Below are positions 1 through 7,896 of a DNA stretch of 52,569 bases, one piece after another. Numbering within the stretch: position 1 is the first letter of the stretch; every line of letters begins with the position of its first letter. The position numbers were made by a program, and so were the translations under genes. Where the stretch lies: contig CAYUTA010000015.1 in NCBI GenBank assembly GCA_964447605.1, forward strand, positions 1-52,569. Reading direction: 5' to 3'. The notes under the pieces were generated by a model. The model did no database searches, was not told the origin of the DNA, and worked only from the letters and a program-made list of their open reading frames with translations. The DNA is from CAYUTA01 sp964447605 (GTDB lineage Bacteria > Bacillota > Clostridia > Christensenellales > CAG-138).

Positions 1-85
1 TTTGCCGTCCGTGTACTTTGGCTGAAATAGGAATCAGACTAAGATAGCTTTTCATATCTCGTTGGTGCCTGAAAGGAATGGTCAT

Positions 86-1765
86 ATGAAATCGATACAG
101 TCAAAATTTATCGTGCTGATATTGGGGTGCGTACTGCTGTGCGCTGCTGTCATCGGCGGAGCCGGTGTGATCAACGCCAAACGGGTTGTGGATGCGGATT
201 CATCCCAGATCATGAATCTGCAATGCAGCGAGCAGGCAAAGGAGCTGGATGGGCTGCTGACCCGGATTGAACAATCCGTCGAAACGCTGGCGCATTATAC
301 CACCGAGCAGCTGGAGAGCGTGGAACGGCTGAAAACCGACGCCGCTTATCTGGAAGCATACACCAGACGGCTAGAAGAAGTGGCGGTTAACGCGGCAAAC
401 AATACGGAAGGCGCGATTGCCGTTTACGTCCGCTTCAACCCGGAGTACTGACCGCCTACATCCGGATTATTCTGGAGCAAGACCGCGTTGAGCGGCATTT
501 TCCAGCAGATGACCCCAACCGACTTTTCCAACTACAGCCCGGATGATGCGGAGCATGTGGGCTGGTATTATATTCCGGTCAAAAACGGTAAGGCCTGCTG
601 GATGTCGCCGTACCTCAATCAGAATATCAACATCTATATGATCTCCTATGTGATCCCCATTTTCAGAAATAACATTGCCGTCGGCGTAGTCGGTATGGAT
701 ATTGATTTTGATGTGATCACAGAGGCGGTGGCAAGCATGAAAATCTATGACAGCGGCTACGCGTTTTTAACCGACAGCGAAGCCACCATCATGTATCACC
801 AGGAGCTCCCCATCGGCGTAAAGATGGAAAACGCGGACGCAAGCTTGTCCCCGGTTGTCCGCGAGTTGGAAAATGGAACAAGTGGAAACTCTCTGTTTTC
901 CTATCAATGGAGAGGGCAGGCCAGAGCACTGGCATTCCGGAGCCTTGCAAACGGCATGCGCCTGGCGCTCACAGCGCCGGAATCGGAAATTGACGCTGCA
1001 AAAAATCAGCTGATTCATCAAATCTGCATAGCGGGGGCATGTATCTCTACGTTTGCAGTAGCTCTGACTTTTTTGCTGACCCGACAGATTATCCGACCTC
1101 TGCGAGAGCTCAATTTTGCTGCAAAAAAGATTGCGGACGGCGATCTGAGCATCTCTCTGACCCATCAGTCCAAGGACGAGGTGGGCATGCTGGCGGAAAG
1201 CTTTCAGCAGACGGTCAATCAGCTGCAGCAATATATGGATTACATCAACGGCCTTGCATATCGGGATGCGTTAACCGGCGTAAAGAATAAAACGGCTTAC
1301 AATGATATGTCCAAACGGATGGAAGAGCAGATGCGCTCGGGACGGCCCGAATTTGCCATAATCGTGCTGGATATCAACGGATTGAAGCAGGTTAATGATA
1401 ACTTCGGTCACGATTTTGGCGACATGCTTATTATAGAAGCCTGCAAATTAATCTGTAGAAGCTTCAAGCGGAGCCCTGTGTACCGAATTGGTAGGGACGA
1501 GTTTGTCGTTATTTTGGAGAATACGGACCTAGAGCACTATCAGGAATTGCTAAACGGTTTTGAAGCCGAGATTGCGGAGAATAACCGCAACACACACACG
1601 GGTTTCCAAATTTCAATTGCCCGGGGAATTGCCATTTATAACAACGTGACCGATTTGGTCTTTGCCAACGTATTCAAGCGTGCGGACGACGCCATGTACC
1701 AGAATAAGATGGCCATGAAGCAACTCGGGAATAATTTGAACGAGGTCCCGTCCGCTTCTATGTAA
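86..1765 (+). pseudogene. Membrane diguanylate cyclase (Cache-HAMP-GGDEF) interrupted by one in-frame TGA
   Basis: The protein has an N-terminal membrane segment (about residues 8-30), an extracytoplasmic sensor of Cache type, a second membrane segment, a HAMP linker (RPLRELNFAAKKIADGD) and a C-terminal GGDEF domain. The family makes cyclic di-GMP from two GTP. The catalytic loop reads RIGRDEF, so the second glycine of GGDEF is arginine, which may weaken activity. A TGA at 449-451 (codon 122) stops the frame, and the same frame then continues open to 1765 with matching sensor sequence (PPTSGLFWSK straight after the stop). This is a nonsense change, not a frameshift. The start at ATG 86 is chosen because AAGGA lies 8 nt upstream. 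A TTG at 62 is also in frame but less likely. Re-initiation near 488 would give a product without its first membrane segment. Classed as a probable recent pseudogene; a sequencing error or readthrough remains possible. Confidence 0.75.
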
Positions 1766-1801
1766 TAAGATTTCTGTTTTGAATCGTCCTCGCTTTGGAT
1801 G

Positions 1802-1839
1802 CGATTTGGCCTGAGCGTTTCGGCCAAATCGTTATATTT
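1802..1839 (+). terminator. Probable terminator after the diguanylate cyclase
   Basis: A 10-bp perfect inverted repeat (CGATTTGGCC and GGCCAAATCG, loop about 10 nt) is followed by a T/A-rich stretch (TTATATTTG). It lies 36 nt after the stop codon. Confidence 0.55.
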
Positions 1840-1954
1840 GCAAACAAGGTCATATCAATACCAGGAAACATGGGGGCAGTCTCTCCCGTCCGTTCCGGCG
1901 GATGCCCCGGTCTTTCCTGCGCAATTTTATGCGGGATCGATTATGCATCATTTT

Positions 1955-1990
1955 TTGAAAGACGAAAGCCACCGCATGGTGCGATGGCTT
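1955..1990 (-). terminator. Probable terminator of rpmE
   Basis: On the minus strand AAGCCATCGC pairs with GCGGTGGCTT (10 bp with one G-U, loop 5 nt), followed by the pyrimidine-rich run TCGTCTTTC. It begins 28 nt after the rpmE stop. Confidence 0.6.
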
Positions 1991-2017
1991 CTTGTAATCT
2001 GGCTGCAAGCCGGTTTC

Positions 2018-2215
2018 TTACAGGCCGTAACGCTTCTTGAAACGGTCGACGCGTCCGCCGCTGTCCACAAGCTTTTGACGACCCGTAAAGAACGGATGGC
2101 ACTTGCTGCAAATTTCGACCTTGAGTTCATTTTTGATACTGCCGGTCTTAAACGTCTCACCGCATGCACAGCGAACAGTCGCTTCGCCATACGACGGATG
2201 AATTTCTTTCTTCAT
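2018..2215 (-). CDS. rpmE: 50S ribosomal protein L31, zinc-binding form
   Basis: A 65-residue protein that starts MKKEIHPSY and carries the cysteine pairs CACG and CSKC, which bind zinc in the C+ form of bL31. The length is normal for the family. L31 sits in the central protuberance of the large ribosomal subunit. An AAGGAGAG ribosome binding site lies 8 nt before the ATG. It is downstream of rho on the same strand, an arrangement common in Firmicutes, but has its own promoter in the 99-nt gap. The cysteines make it the zinc-replete paralogue, normally repressed or replaced under zinc starvation in species that also have a C- form. No second copy is visible in this window. Confidence 0.96.
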   Translation of the reverse strand: MKKEIHPSYGEATVRCACGETFKTGSIKNELKVEICSKCHPFFTGRQKLVDSGGRVDRFKKRYGL

Positions 2216-2251
2216 AACAATAACTCTCCTTACATTACACTGCCATCAGGT

Positions 2252-2280
2252 ATTATACCCACAGCCTTGTAAAAATGCAA
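2252..2280 (-). promoter_or_regulatory. Sigma-A promoter of rpmE
   Basis: On the minus strand TTGCAT (2280-2275) and TATAAT (2257-2252) are separated by 17 nt, 37 nt upstream of the rpmE start codon. Confidence 0.75.
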
Positions 2281-2314
2281 TACTTATTTTCCAAAAATCC
2301 GCCCGGATACGATG

Positions 2315-4126
2315 CTATTTTCCATAGCGGCTGGTGTTCATGGTGGTGTAGCCTTCTTTTTCATAAATGCTCACCCAATCCTTAAGCCGCTGCAGAAATT
2401 CTTCGTTGTTGGAGGTCTTTTCCAGCATACCGATAAACTGTTCCGTCACCTCCGCGGGGTTTCCTCCTGCGAGCACGCGGCGAATGGTCCGCACGCCGTT
2501 GAGCTCCACAGGCGATAGCAGAAGATCGTCACGCCTCGTGCCGGATTTATAAATATCGATGGCCGGGAAAATGCGCCGTTCGGAAAGCTTCCGGTCAAGA
2601 TGGATTTCCATATTGCCCGTGCCCTTGAACTCTTCATAGACCATATCGTCCATGCGGCTTCCCGTCTCGGTAAGCGCGGTCGCAACAACCGTCAGGCTGC
2701 CACCGTTTTCAATGTTGCGCGCGGCGCCGAAAAACCGCTTGGGCTTATGCAGCGCACCCGGGTCCATACCGCCGGAAAGCGTTCTGCCCGTGGGCGGAAT
2801 GGTCAGGTTGTACGCGCGTGCAAGACGCGTCAGGCTGTCAAGCAGGATTACCACGTCCTTGCCCTGCTCGACAAGGCGCATCGCGCGTTCAAGCACCATC
2901 TCCGCAACGCGGGTGTGATGCTCCGGCAGTTCGTCGAACGTTGAGTAGAGCACCTCGCCTTCGATTGAACGCTGCATATCGGTGACTTCCTCGGGCCGCT
3001 CGTCAATGAGCAGCACGATCAGGTGCGAATCCGGGTAATTGGTTGAAATGCCCTTGGCAATGCTTTTTAACAAGGTCGTCTTGCCGGCCTTTGGCTGGGA
3101 AACGATCATCGCGCGCTGCCCCTTTCCGATGGGCGCGATGAGGTCGATCAGCCGGATGGCAAGAACGTTTTTACCCTTGCATTCAAGCGTGTACCGCTCG
3201 TTGGGAAAAATCGGGACCAACTCTTCAAACGGTTTGCGTTCGGCCACCTTCTCCGGCGCTTCCCCATTGATCGCCGTAATATAGAGCAGCGCAAGGAAAC
3301 GTTCGCCTTCTTTGCTGGGCCGGGTTTTTCCGGTGACCAGATCGCCCGTGCGGAGGCCAAACCGCCGGATCTGGGCGATGGAAACATACACGTCCCGCTG
3401 CCCGGAAAGATAGTTGTCGCTGCGCAAAAAGCCGTATCCGTCCGGCAATACCTCAAGTACGCCCTCGGCGTCGCCGCATTCGCCGGTTTGCAACATTTCG
3501 GGCACCGCCGGATTGCTCGTACCGTAATCCTTATTATAATAGCCATCCTGCCGGTTGCGGTAGCCGCGCTCCTCATCGTAATTCTGCTGCCCGCCGGATG
3601 CATAGCCGTTGTTTTGATAGCCTCCCTGCTGGTAGCCTCCCTGTTGATAGCCGCCCTGCTGATAGCCGCCTCCCTGCTGGTAGCCGCCCTGCTGATAGCC
3701 ATTGTTTTGATAACCGCCCTGCTGGTAGTTGCGCTGCTGGTAACCGCCCTGCTGATAGCCGCCCTGCTGGCCATAGGACCGGCGCTGGTAACCGCCCTGC
3801 TGGCGGTTATTATCATAGTAGGGTCTGTGTTGCTGATAGCCTCCGCCGCGCGGAGTATAGGCGCGTTTAAAGCCGCCGTCAAGTTCCTGCGGCGCGGGCG
3901 CAGACTCAATTTGGACGGCACGCTCAATCGGAGTGCCCTCCATCTGAGGGGCCTGCCCACTCTCCTGCGGTTGGTCGCCGGCAATCTGCGCCGGTTCTTT
4001 ACCGCCTGACATGATAATATCTACAAGTTCGCCTTTTCGATACTTTGTCAACGATTTTACACCTTGCAGCTTTGCAATTTCACGCAAATCATTGAGGCTC
4101 TTCTCCTCCAACTGTTCTCTGTTCAA
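2315..4126 (-). CDS. rho: Transcription termination factor Rho with a long GYQ-rich insertion
   Basis: Rho is a hexameric RNA-dependent ATPase that ends transcripts. A Rho N-terminal helical domain (about residues 1-40) is followed by an acidic linker and a low-complexity stretch (about 95-200) of repeated GGYQQ units. Then come the cold-shock-like RNA-binding domain (about 220-295, PDGYGFLRSDNYLSGQRDVY) and the RecA-type ATPase with Walker A SQPKAGKTTL (about 345), Walker B VVILLDSLTR (about 425), Q-loop LSGGMDPG and R-loop EFKGTGN. The 603 residues exceed the roughly 420 of E. coli Rho because of the insertion. The start is taken as TTG 4126 because GAGGAG lies 7 nt upstream; the frame is open to 4195 but without a good ribosome site. 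The gene has its own promoter and is divergent from yabP. The catalytic core is intact, so it should be functional. Confidence 0.96.
   Translation of the reverse strand: MNREQLEEKSLNDLREIAKLQGVKSLTKYRKGELVDIIMSGGKEPAQIAGDQPQESGQAPQMEGTPIERAVQIESAPAPQELDGGFKRAYTPRGGGYQQHRPYYDNNRQQGGYQRRSYGQQGGYQQGGYQQRNYQQGGYQNNGYQQGGYQQGGGYQQGGYQQGGYQQGGYQNNGYASGGQQNYDEERGYRNRQDGYYNKDYGTSNPAVPEMLQTGECGDAEGVLEVLPDGYGFLRSDNYLSGQRDVYVSIAQIRRFGLRTGDLVTGKTRPSKEGERFLALLYITAINGEAPEKVAERKPFEELVPIFPNERYTLECKGKNVLAIRLIDLIAPIGKGQRAMIVSQPKAGKTTLLKSIAKGISTNYPDSHLIVLLIDERPEEVTDMQRSIEGEVLYSTFDELPEHHTRVAEMVLERAMRLVEQGKDVVILLDSLTRLARAYNLTIPPTGRTLSGGMDPGALHKPKRFFGAARNIENGGSLTVVATALTETGSRMDDMVYEEFKGTGNMEIHLDRKLSERRIFPAIDIYKSGTRRDDLLLSPVELNGVRTIRRVLAGGNPAEVTEQFIGMLEKTSNNEEFLQRLKDWVSIYEKEGYTTMNTSRYGK
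3587..3846 (-). repeat. In-gene tandem repeat coding (GGYQQ)n in Rho
   Basis: About ten imperfect 15-nt units encode GGYQQ, with some units reading GGYQNN or GGYQRR. The region is rich in Tyr, Gln, Gly and Asn and has no hydrophobic core, as in prion-like disordered domains. Repeats of this kind can change in number by slippage. Confidence 0.9.
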
Positions 4127-4224
4127 TTTGTTTCTCCTCTCCCTGAATACAAACGACCATTCCGTTACGAGCCGAAAAGATCTTTTTGTTGGCAAAAATT
4201 AAGATGTGGTCTGTGGGTACATTT

Positions 4225-4253
4225 AGAATAGCTGCATGGAACCTGTTTGTCAA
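4225..4253 (-). promoter_or_regulatory. Sigma-A promoter of rho
   Basis: On the minus strand TTGACA (4253-4248) and TATTCT (4230-4225) are separated by 17 nt. The predicted start leaves a leader of roughly 90 nt before the rho TTG codon. Rho genes are often autoregulated through such leaders; nothing decisive is visible here. Confidence 0.7.
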
Positions 4254-4334
4254 GCGCATGCGCTACGTTTTTTCAAAACAATTCACCGTTTCGACAAAGG
4301 TTTTCCGCATTCCCCGCCCTACCAATATGTTGGG

Positions 4335-4362
4335 GCATATCCGGCTGCATTCCACATATACT
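4335..4362 (+). promoter_or_regulatory. Candidate sigma-E (mother-cell) promoter of yabP
   Basis: GCATATC and CATATACT, 13 nt apart, resemble the -35 (ATATT type) and -10 (CATACAMT type) elements of sporulation sigma-E. The homologous yabP-yabQ genes of Bacillus subtilis belong to the sigma-E regulon, which supports the call. The match is imperfect. Confidence 0.4.
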
Positions 4363-4406
4363 TGTGATACCAATAACTGGAAATACCATGTATGGGAGGA
4401 CAGCCA

Positions 4407-4700
4407 TTGGAACGCAGAGAAATGGAAACCGGAAAGATGCGCTCGCGCGCGCACAGCATCCACATTGACAACCGCATGCGCACATCCATCACTGGTGTCA
4501 TGGATGTCGTCAGCTTCAACGAGCAGGACGTGATGCTGCTTACTGAGGCGGGACCGCTCAACATCGTGGGCAACAGCCTGCACCTGAATAAGCTTAACCT
4601 TGAGGACGGGCAGATCTGTATCGAGGGCGAATTGCTTGCGCTTGATTATGAACCGCCCGAAGGAGAGCGGCGCGGCCTGTTCGGCAAGGTTATCCGCTGA
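4407..4700 (+). CDS. yabP: Sporulation protein YabP
   Basis: A 97-residue YabP/YqfC-family protein: a small soluble beta-rich protein made in the mother cell and needed for normal sporulation in Bacillus. Diagnostic stretches are ITGVMDVVSFNEQDVMLLT and GNSLHLNKLNLEDG. The start is taken as TTG 4407 because GGAGGA lies 6 nt upstream; an ATG at 4392 is in frame but overlaps that ribosome site. It leads a plus-strand run with yabQ, divIC and a Ppx/GppA phosphatase, matching the conserved yabP-yabQ-divIC order of endospore formers. A possible sigma-E promoter lies just upstream. Its presence is the best evidence that the organism sporulates. The length matches the family (about 100 residues). 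Confidence 0.93.
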   Translation: MERREMETGKMRSRAHSIHIDNRMRTSITGVMDVVSFNEQDVMLLTEAGPLNIVGNSLHLNKLNLEDGQICIEGELLALDYEPPEGERRGLFGKVIR

Positions 4701-4707
4701 CGCCGGT

Positions 4708-5010
4708 ATGGACAGCACGCTTTCACAGGGATATGCCGCCGCCGCGTTTCTATACGCCGGCATCGTGCTTGGCGTGTGCTATGATGTCGCGCGTGTTTTG
4801 CGGCTGCTTGCGGAAAAACGGCTGGTAACGCACCTGACCGACGCGCTGTTTGTCGCGGTGTTCGGGATTGTTGGTTACGCCGTTTTTCACGTGGCGTCCT
4901 ATGGCGTTATCCGCCCATATGGGCTGGCGCTGCTCGGTCTTGGCGCGGCAGTGCAGCAGTGGGCCTTTGGCCGCCCCATTTGTAAACGTATTGTGAAACG
5001 CCGCAAATAG
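4708..5010 (+). CDS. yabQ: Spore cortex/coat assembly membrane protein YabQ
   Basis: A 100-residue hydrophobic protein with about three membrane segments (around residues 8-28, 40-62 and 66-85), ending in a basic tail (CKRIVKRRK). YabQ is a mother-cell membrane protein required for cortex formation in Bacillus. Identity rests on the FLYAGIVLGVCYDVARVLR segment, typical of YabQ, and on its place between yabP and divIC. The ATG at 4708 is 7 nt after the yabP stop, so the two are surely co-transcribed. No strong ribosome site precedes it, which suggests translational coupling. It is shorter than Bacillus YabQ (about 210 residues), as is usual for clostridial versions. Confidence 0.85.
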   Translation: MDSTLSQGYAAAAFLYAGIVLGVCYDVARVLRLLAEKRLVTHLTDALFVAVFGIVGYAVFHVASYGVIRPYGLALLGLGAAVQQWAFGRPICKRIVKRRK

Positions 5011-5047
5011 CTTTCTCTTTTTGGGTTGTTGTGGTAAAATTGCTGTT

Positions 5048-5473
5048 ATGGCAGCGAGAAAAAAGAAAAAAACATTCACCGTCCGGCCGCTATACGTCAT
5101 CCTGTTCTTCCTGTTGATGTTTTTCGTGCTCGGCGGCGTATACCTTTCGCAGCGCACGAAGTTGCGTTCGATTGCCGATGAAAAAGCCACGCTTCAGAAC
5201 CGGCTGGATGCGCTTTCCGTAGAGCGGGAACGTCTTGAGCGAATGCTTGAATACATGCAGACCAATGATTATCTGCTGCAATATGCGCGCGAAAAGCTTG
5301 GATACGTGTATCCTGCCGACTACAAATTCTATGACGAAACCACAACCGGTTCGGTTTCCGGCGGTACTGCCATAACCGCATCCACACCAAAACCATACGA
5401 AACGCCGCTCCCCTATGATGTGCCGAGCGATGAAGATGCCGAAACCGACTTTATTCCGCTTCCAATCGACTGA
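5048..5473 (+). CDS. divIC: Cell-division/septum-formation protein DivIC (FtsB family)
   Basis: A single-pass bitopic membrane protein of 141 residues. It has a basic cytoplasmic N-terminus (MAARKKKKTF), a membrane helix at about 14-33, and then a coiled coil (about 40-75, LRSIADEKATLQNRLDALSV) ending in the DivIC/FtsB motif YLLQYAREKLGYVYPAD. The C-terminal 45 residues are Pro/Thr/Asp-rich and probably disordered. FtsB/DivIC joins FtsL and DivIB/FtsQ to activate septal peptidoglycan synthesis. The start is ATG 5048; a TTG at 5021 is in frame but lies too close to the yabQ stop. The ribosome site is weak. Position after yabQ is the conserved order. Confidence 0.88.
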   Translation: MAARKKKKTFTVRPLYVILFFLLMFFVLGGVYLSQRTKLRSIADEKATLQNRLDALSVERERLERMLEYMQTNDYLLQYAREKLGYVYPADYKFYDETTTGSVSGGTAITASTPKPYETPLPYDVPSDEDAETDFIPLPID

Positions 5474-5513
5474 CGGCCGGTTGAAAGCAAGCACGTGCAA
5501 CACGCATAGTTCT

Positions 5514-6455
5514 ATGTCTGAGAAAATGAAAAATGAATCCCCGGCCCGGCCGCGTTCAAGCGCGGCTTTAACGCATGCTGCAATTATCGATATTGGAAGC
5601 AATTCCATCCGCACCATGACGGCGGCAATGGCGCGGGAGAAACTTGTTTTTTCAGAAAAAACCGTGCATACGACGCGTCTGGCAGAGGGGCTCGCGCAAG
5701 CTGGGAGGCTTTCAAACGCGCGCATGGAACAGTCGATTGCCGTCATTCGAACGTTTGCAGCGCAGATGCGGGCAAACGGCTTCCCCGTTTATGCGTATGC
5801 CACCAGCGCCGTGCGCGACGCCCTCAACCGCGACGTGTTTGCGGGCGCTGTTTGCGCGCTCATCGATGGGCGGCTCGACATTCTTTCCGGCGAGCAGGAA
5901 GCGCGCTATGCCTTCCATGCAGCAGCCGGCGGGGGCGGCATGCTGGACATTGGCGGCGGCAGCACGCAGATTGCTACGCAGAGCGCCGCGTACAGCTTTC
6001 CCATTGGCTGCGTGCGCGCCAGGGACCTCTGCACAGGCGAGTCGCTCCTGCAAATGCAGCGCGTGCTGTATCCGCTTCTCGATGCCTTTGTCGAAGCGCG
6101 CAATATGCGTCCAAGCGCCTGGACGGGCGTGGGCGGCAGCATTACAACGCTTGCTGCGCTCGCCGCAGGTTGTACAGAATATGACCGCCGCCTTGTAAAC
6201 GGATTTCTGCTGGATTCTGAAATGTTGACACCCTTGCTTGTCCGCCTTGAGGCTCTTGGCAAGGCGCGCGCGAGCCTTCCGCTGCTGGCAAAGCGGCACG
6301 ACGTGATCCTTTATGGCGGCGCAATTTTGCTGTACCTTATGCAGCGGCTCCAGATCAACCGGCTGTGCGTCAGCGATGCGGACGGGTTGGAAGGCTATGC
6401 GATGCATCTTTTCGGAGTTGACAACGCCTGTTCGCAGGATATGGAGCAGGCATAA
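5514..6455 (+). CDS. Ppx/GppA-family phosphatase
   Basis: A 313-residue protein of the sugar kinase/Hsp70/actin fold that hydrolyses inorganic polyphosphate or pppGpp in characterised members. Visible motifs are the first phosphate loop AAIIDIGSNSIR, the region AYATSAVRDALNR, the catalytic-loop segment ILSGEQEARYAF, the second phosphate loop MLDIGGGSTQ and the late loop VGGSITTLAAL. The length fits the short Ppx1-like form without a C-terminal HD domain. The start is ATG 5514; no clear ribosome site is seen, and ATG 5526 is an alternative. It lies 40 nt after divIC, so it is probably in the same transcript. Whether it acts on polyphosphate or (p)ppGpp cannot be told from sequence. Confidence 0.88.
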   Translation: MSEKMKNESPARPRSSAALTHAAIIDIGSNSIRTMTAAMAREKLVFSEKTVHTTRLAEGLAQAGRLSNARMEQSIAVIRTFAAQMRANGFPVYAYATSAVRDALNRDVFAGAVCALIDGRLDILSGEQEARYAFHAAAGGGGMLDIGGGSTQIATQSAAYSFPIGCVRARDLCTGESLLQMQRVLYPLLDAFVEARNMRPSAWTGVGGSITTLAALAAGCTEYDRRLVNGFLLDSEMLTPLLVRLEALGKARASLPLLAKRHDVILYGGAILLYLMQRLQINRLCVSDADGLEGYAMHLFGVDNACSQDMEQA

Positions 6456-6556
6456 TCGATTTTTTCCTTTTCAAGTTCAAGTATTCCAGGGCGCTTCCGG
6501 CAAGGCTCAAAAGACGGTTGTCGTGCCAAAAAAGGTGTCGGCTGCCTGTAAAATGC

Positions 6557-6585
6557 CAAAAGCGACGTACACGCCGCCGCTTTTG
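6557..6585. terminator. Possible bidirectional terminator between ppx and htrA
   Basis: An 8-bp perfect inverted repeat, CAAAAGCG and CGCTTTTG with a 13-nt loop, lies between two convergent genes. A and T runs on the outer stem could act as the U-tract in either direction. The stem is weak. Confidence 0.4.
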
Positions 6586-6600
6586 ACAGATTCTACAGAA

Positions 6601-7896
6601 CTAACCCTCCACGTCCCCGAAGTTCATCTCGGATTTATTCGCAACAACGATGGTCAAATCCAGATATGCGCCTTCGCGGTACACCCGTACGCGCAGTTCC
6701 CGGCCAATCTCCATCTTTTCAACGACATCGACCAGGTCGGTCTGCGTTTTGATCGCCTGTCCATTGGCCTCAACGATGATGTCCCCCGCCCTGACCCCGG
6801 CATTCGACGCAGGCTTGCCTTTGACCACGCTGGTAACATATGCGCCGACCGGTACGTTTTCCGCCTCAGCCATGGCCTCCGTAATCGTGGATACGACAAT
6901 ACCAATGCCCGGGCGCTCAATGTAACCCTTGGTGATGAGCGCTTCCATGATTTCTTTGACCACGTTGATCGGCATGGCAAACCCGATCCCCTCCGCGCTG
7001 ACCGGATTCCCAAACGCATCATACCCCGCCAGGATCGTTTTTGCGCTGTTGATGCCGATGACCTGACCCTGCATATTCAGCAGCGGACCGCCGCTGTTTC
7101 CGTAGTTGATCGCGGCGTCGGTTTGCAGGTATGTATTGGTGTAGGAATCAATCGTAATCTCACGCGACTTGGCGCTGATGATACCGAATGTCAGCGTATT
7201 GGCCAGCCGATCGGCGTCGAGCGGATTGCCGATGGCAAGCACATATTCGCCTACGCGCACCGCTTCCGAATCCCCAAGTTCCAGCGCCGGAAGGCCGGTT
7301 TTGTCAATTTTCAGCACGGCGATATCGGTTTCCGCATCGGCGCCGATCACCGCCGCGTCGAGCTCGTCACCATTGTCCATCAGTACGGTTACCTTTTCCG
7401 CGCCTTCAATTACATGCGCGTTGGTCAAAATATAACCGTTGCTGGAGATGATGAAACCCGAGCCGCTGCCGTAGACCTGCAGCGACAGCTTGCCGCCCAG
7501 CTGTTGCGACGTGTACTGCACCACGCCGACCACGCCTGGCGCAGCCGCGTCAAAGATATCCGGAATTGGGTTGTCCGCTACAAACGGCAGTTCGGGCGCT
7601 ATGCCGTCAAGCGCCGGCATCTGACGGTCCCGACGCGTTACATGCGGGGTCGTAGCAGGCCCCGGAGTCTGCTGTTCCGCCGGGAGCGAGGCGACAAACG
7701 GCGCGGTCGGCGCCGGCGTGGGGATTGCGTTGAGCTCCTCCTGTCCGGTAAACGACGGCCAGAAGAGTCCCACGCACAGCGCGGCGAGCAAAAGCGCGAC
7801 AATCACGATCACAACCGTGACAAAAACTCCGCCGCCCTTCTCCTCATTTTGCCGCCGATATGGCGCGTCGTAATCATGGTATTGGTGCTGGTCCAT
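6601..7896 (-). CDS. htrA: HtrA/DegP-type membrane-anchored serine protease
   Basis: A 431-residue S1C-family protease. It has a short cytoplasmic N-terminus, one membrane helix (about 23-45), a Pro/Thr-rich linker (about 55-95), a trypsin-like domain with the catalytic triad in context (His161 in TNAHVI, Asp191 in ETDIAVLK, Ser268 in NYGNSGGPLL) and a single C-terminal PDZ domain (about 330-425). It degrades or refolds misfolded exported proteins at the outer face of the membrane. The start codon overlaps the end of the upstream kinase gene by 23 nt, so it is the last gene of a response regulator-kinase-protease operon. The order resembles the end of the Bacillus walRK operon, which also has an HtrA-like gene. 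Confidence 0.95.
   Translation of the reverse strand: MDQHQYHDYDAPYRRQNEEKGGGVFVTVVIVIVALLLAALCVGLFWPSFTGQEELNAIPTPAPTAPFVASLPAEQQTPGPATTPHVTRRDRQMPALDGIAPELPFVADNPIPDIFDAAAPGVVGVVQYTSQQLGGKLSLQVYGSGSGFIISSNGYILTNAHVIEGAEKVTVLMDNGDELDAAVIGADAETDIAVLKIDKTGLPALELGDSEAVRVGEYVLAIGNPLDADRLANTLTFGIISAKSREITIDSYTNTYLQTDAAINYGNSGGPLLNMQGQVIGINSAKTILAGYDAFGNPVSAEGIGFAMPINVVKEIMEALITKGYIERPGIGIVVSTITEAMAEAENVPVGAYVTSVVKGKPASNAGVRAGDIIVEANGQAIKTQTDLVDVVEKMEIGRELRVRVYREGAYLDLTIVVANKSEMNFGDVEG

Noticed and set aside
3587..3846. Regular short repeats considered as a CRISPR array
   Set aside because: The units are contiguous 15-nt codon repeats in frame with rho, without spacers and without cas genes nearby.
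3488..4009. A hydrophobic Leu/Ala/Ile-rich open frame of 173 residues opposite rho
   Set aside because: It is the antisense reading of the GGYQQ repeat, has no ribosome site and no relatives, and lies wholly inside rho.
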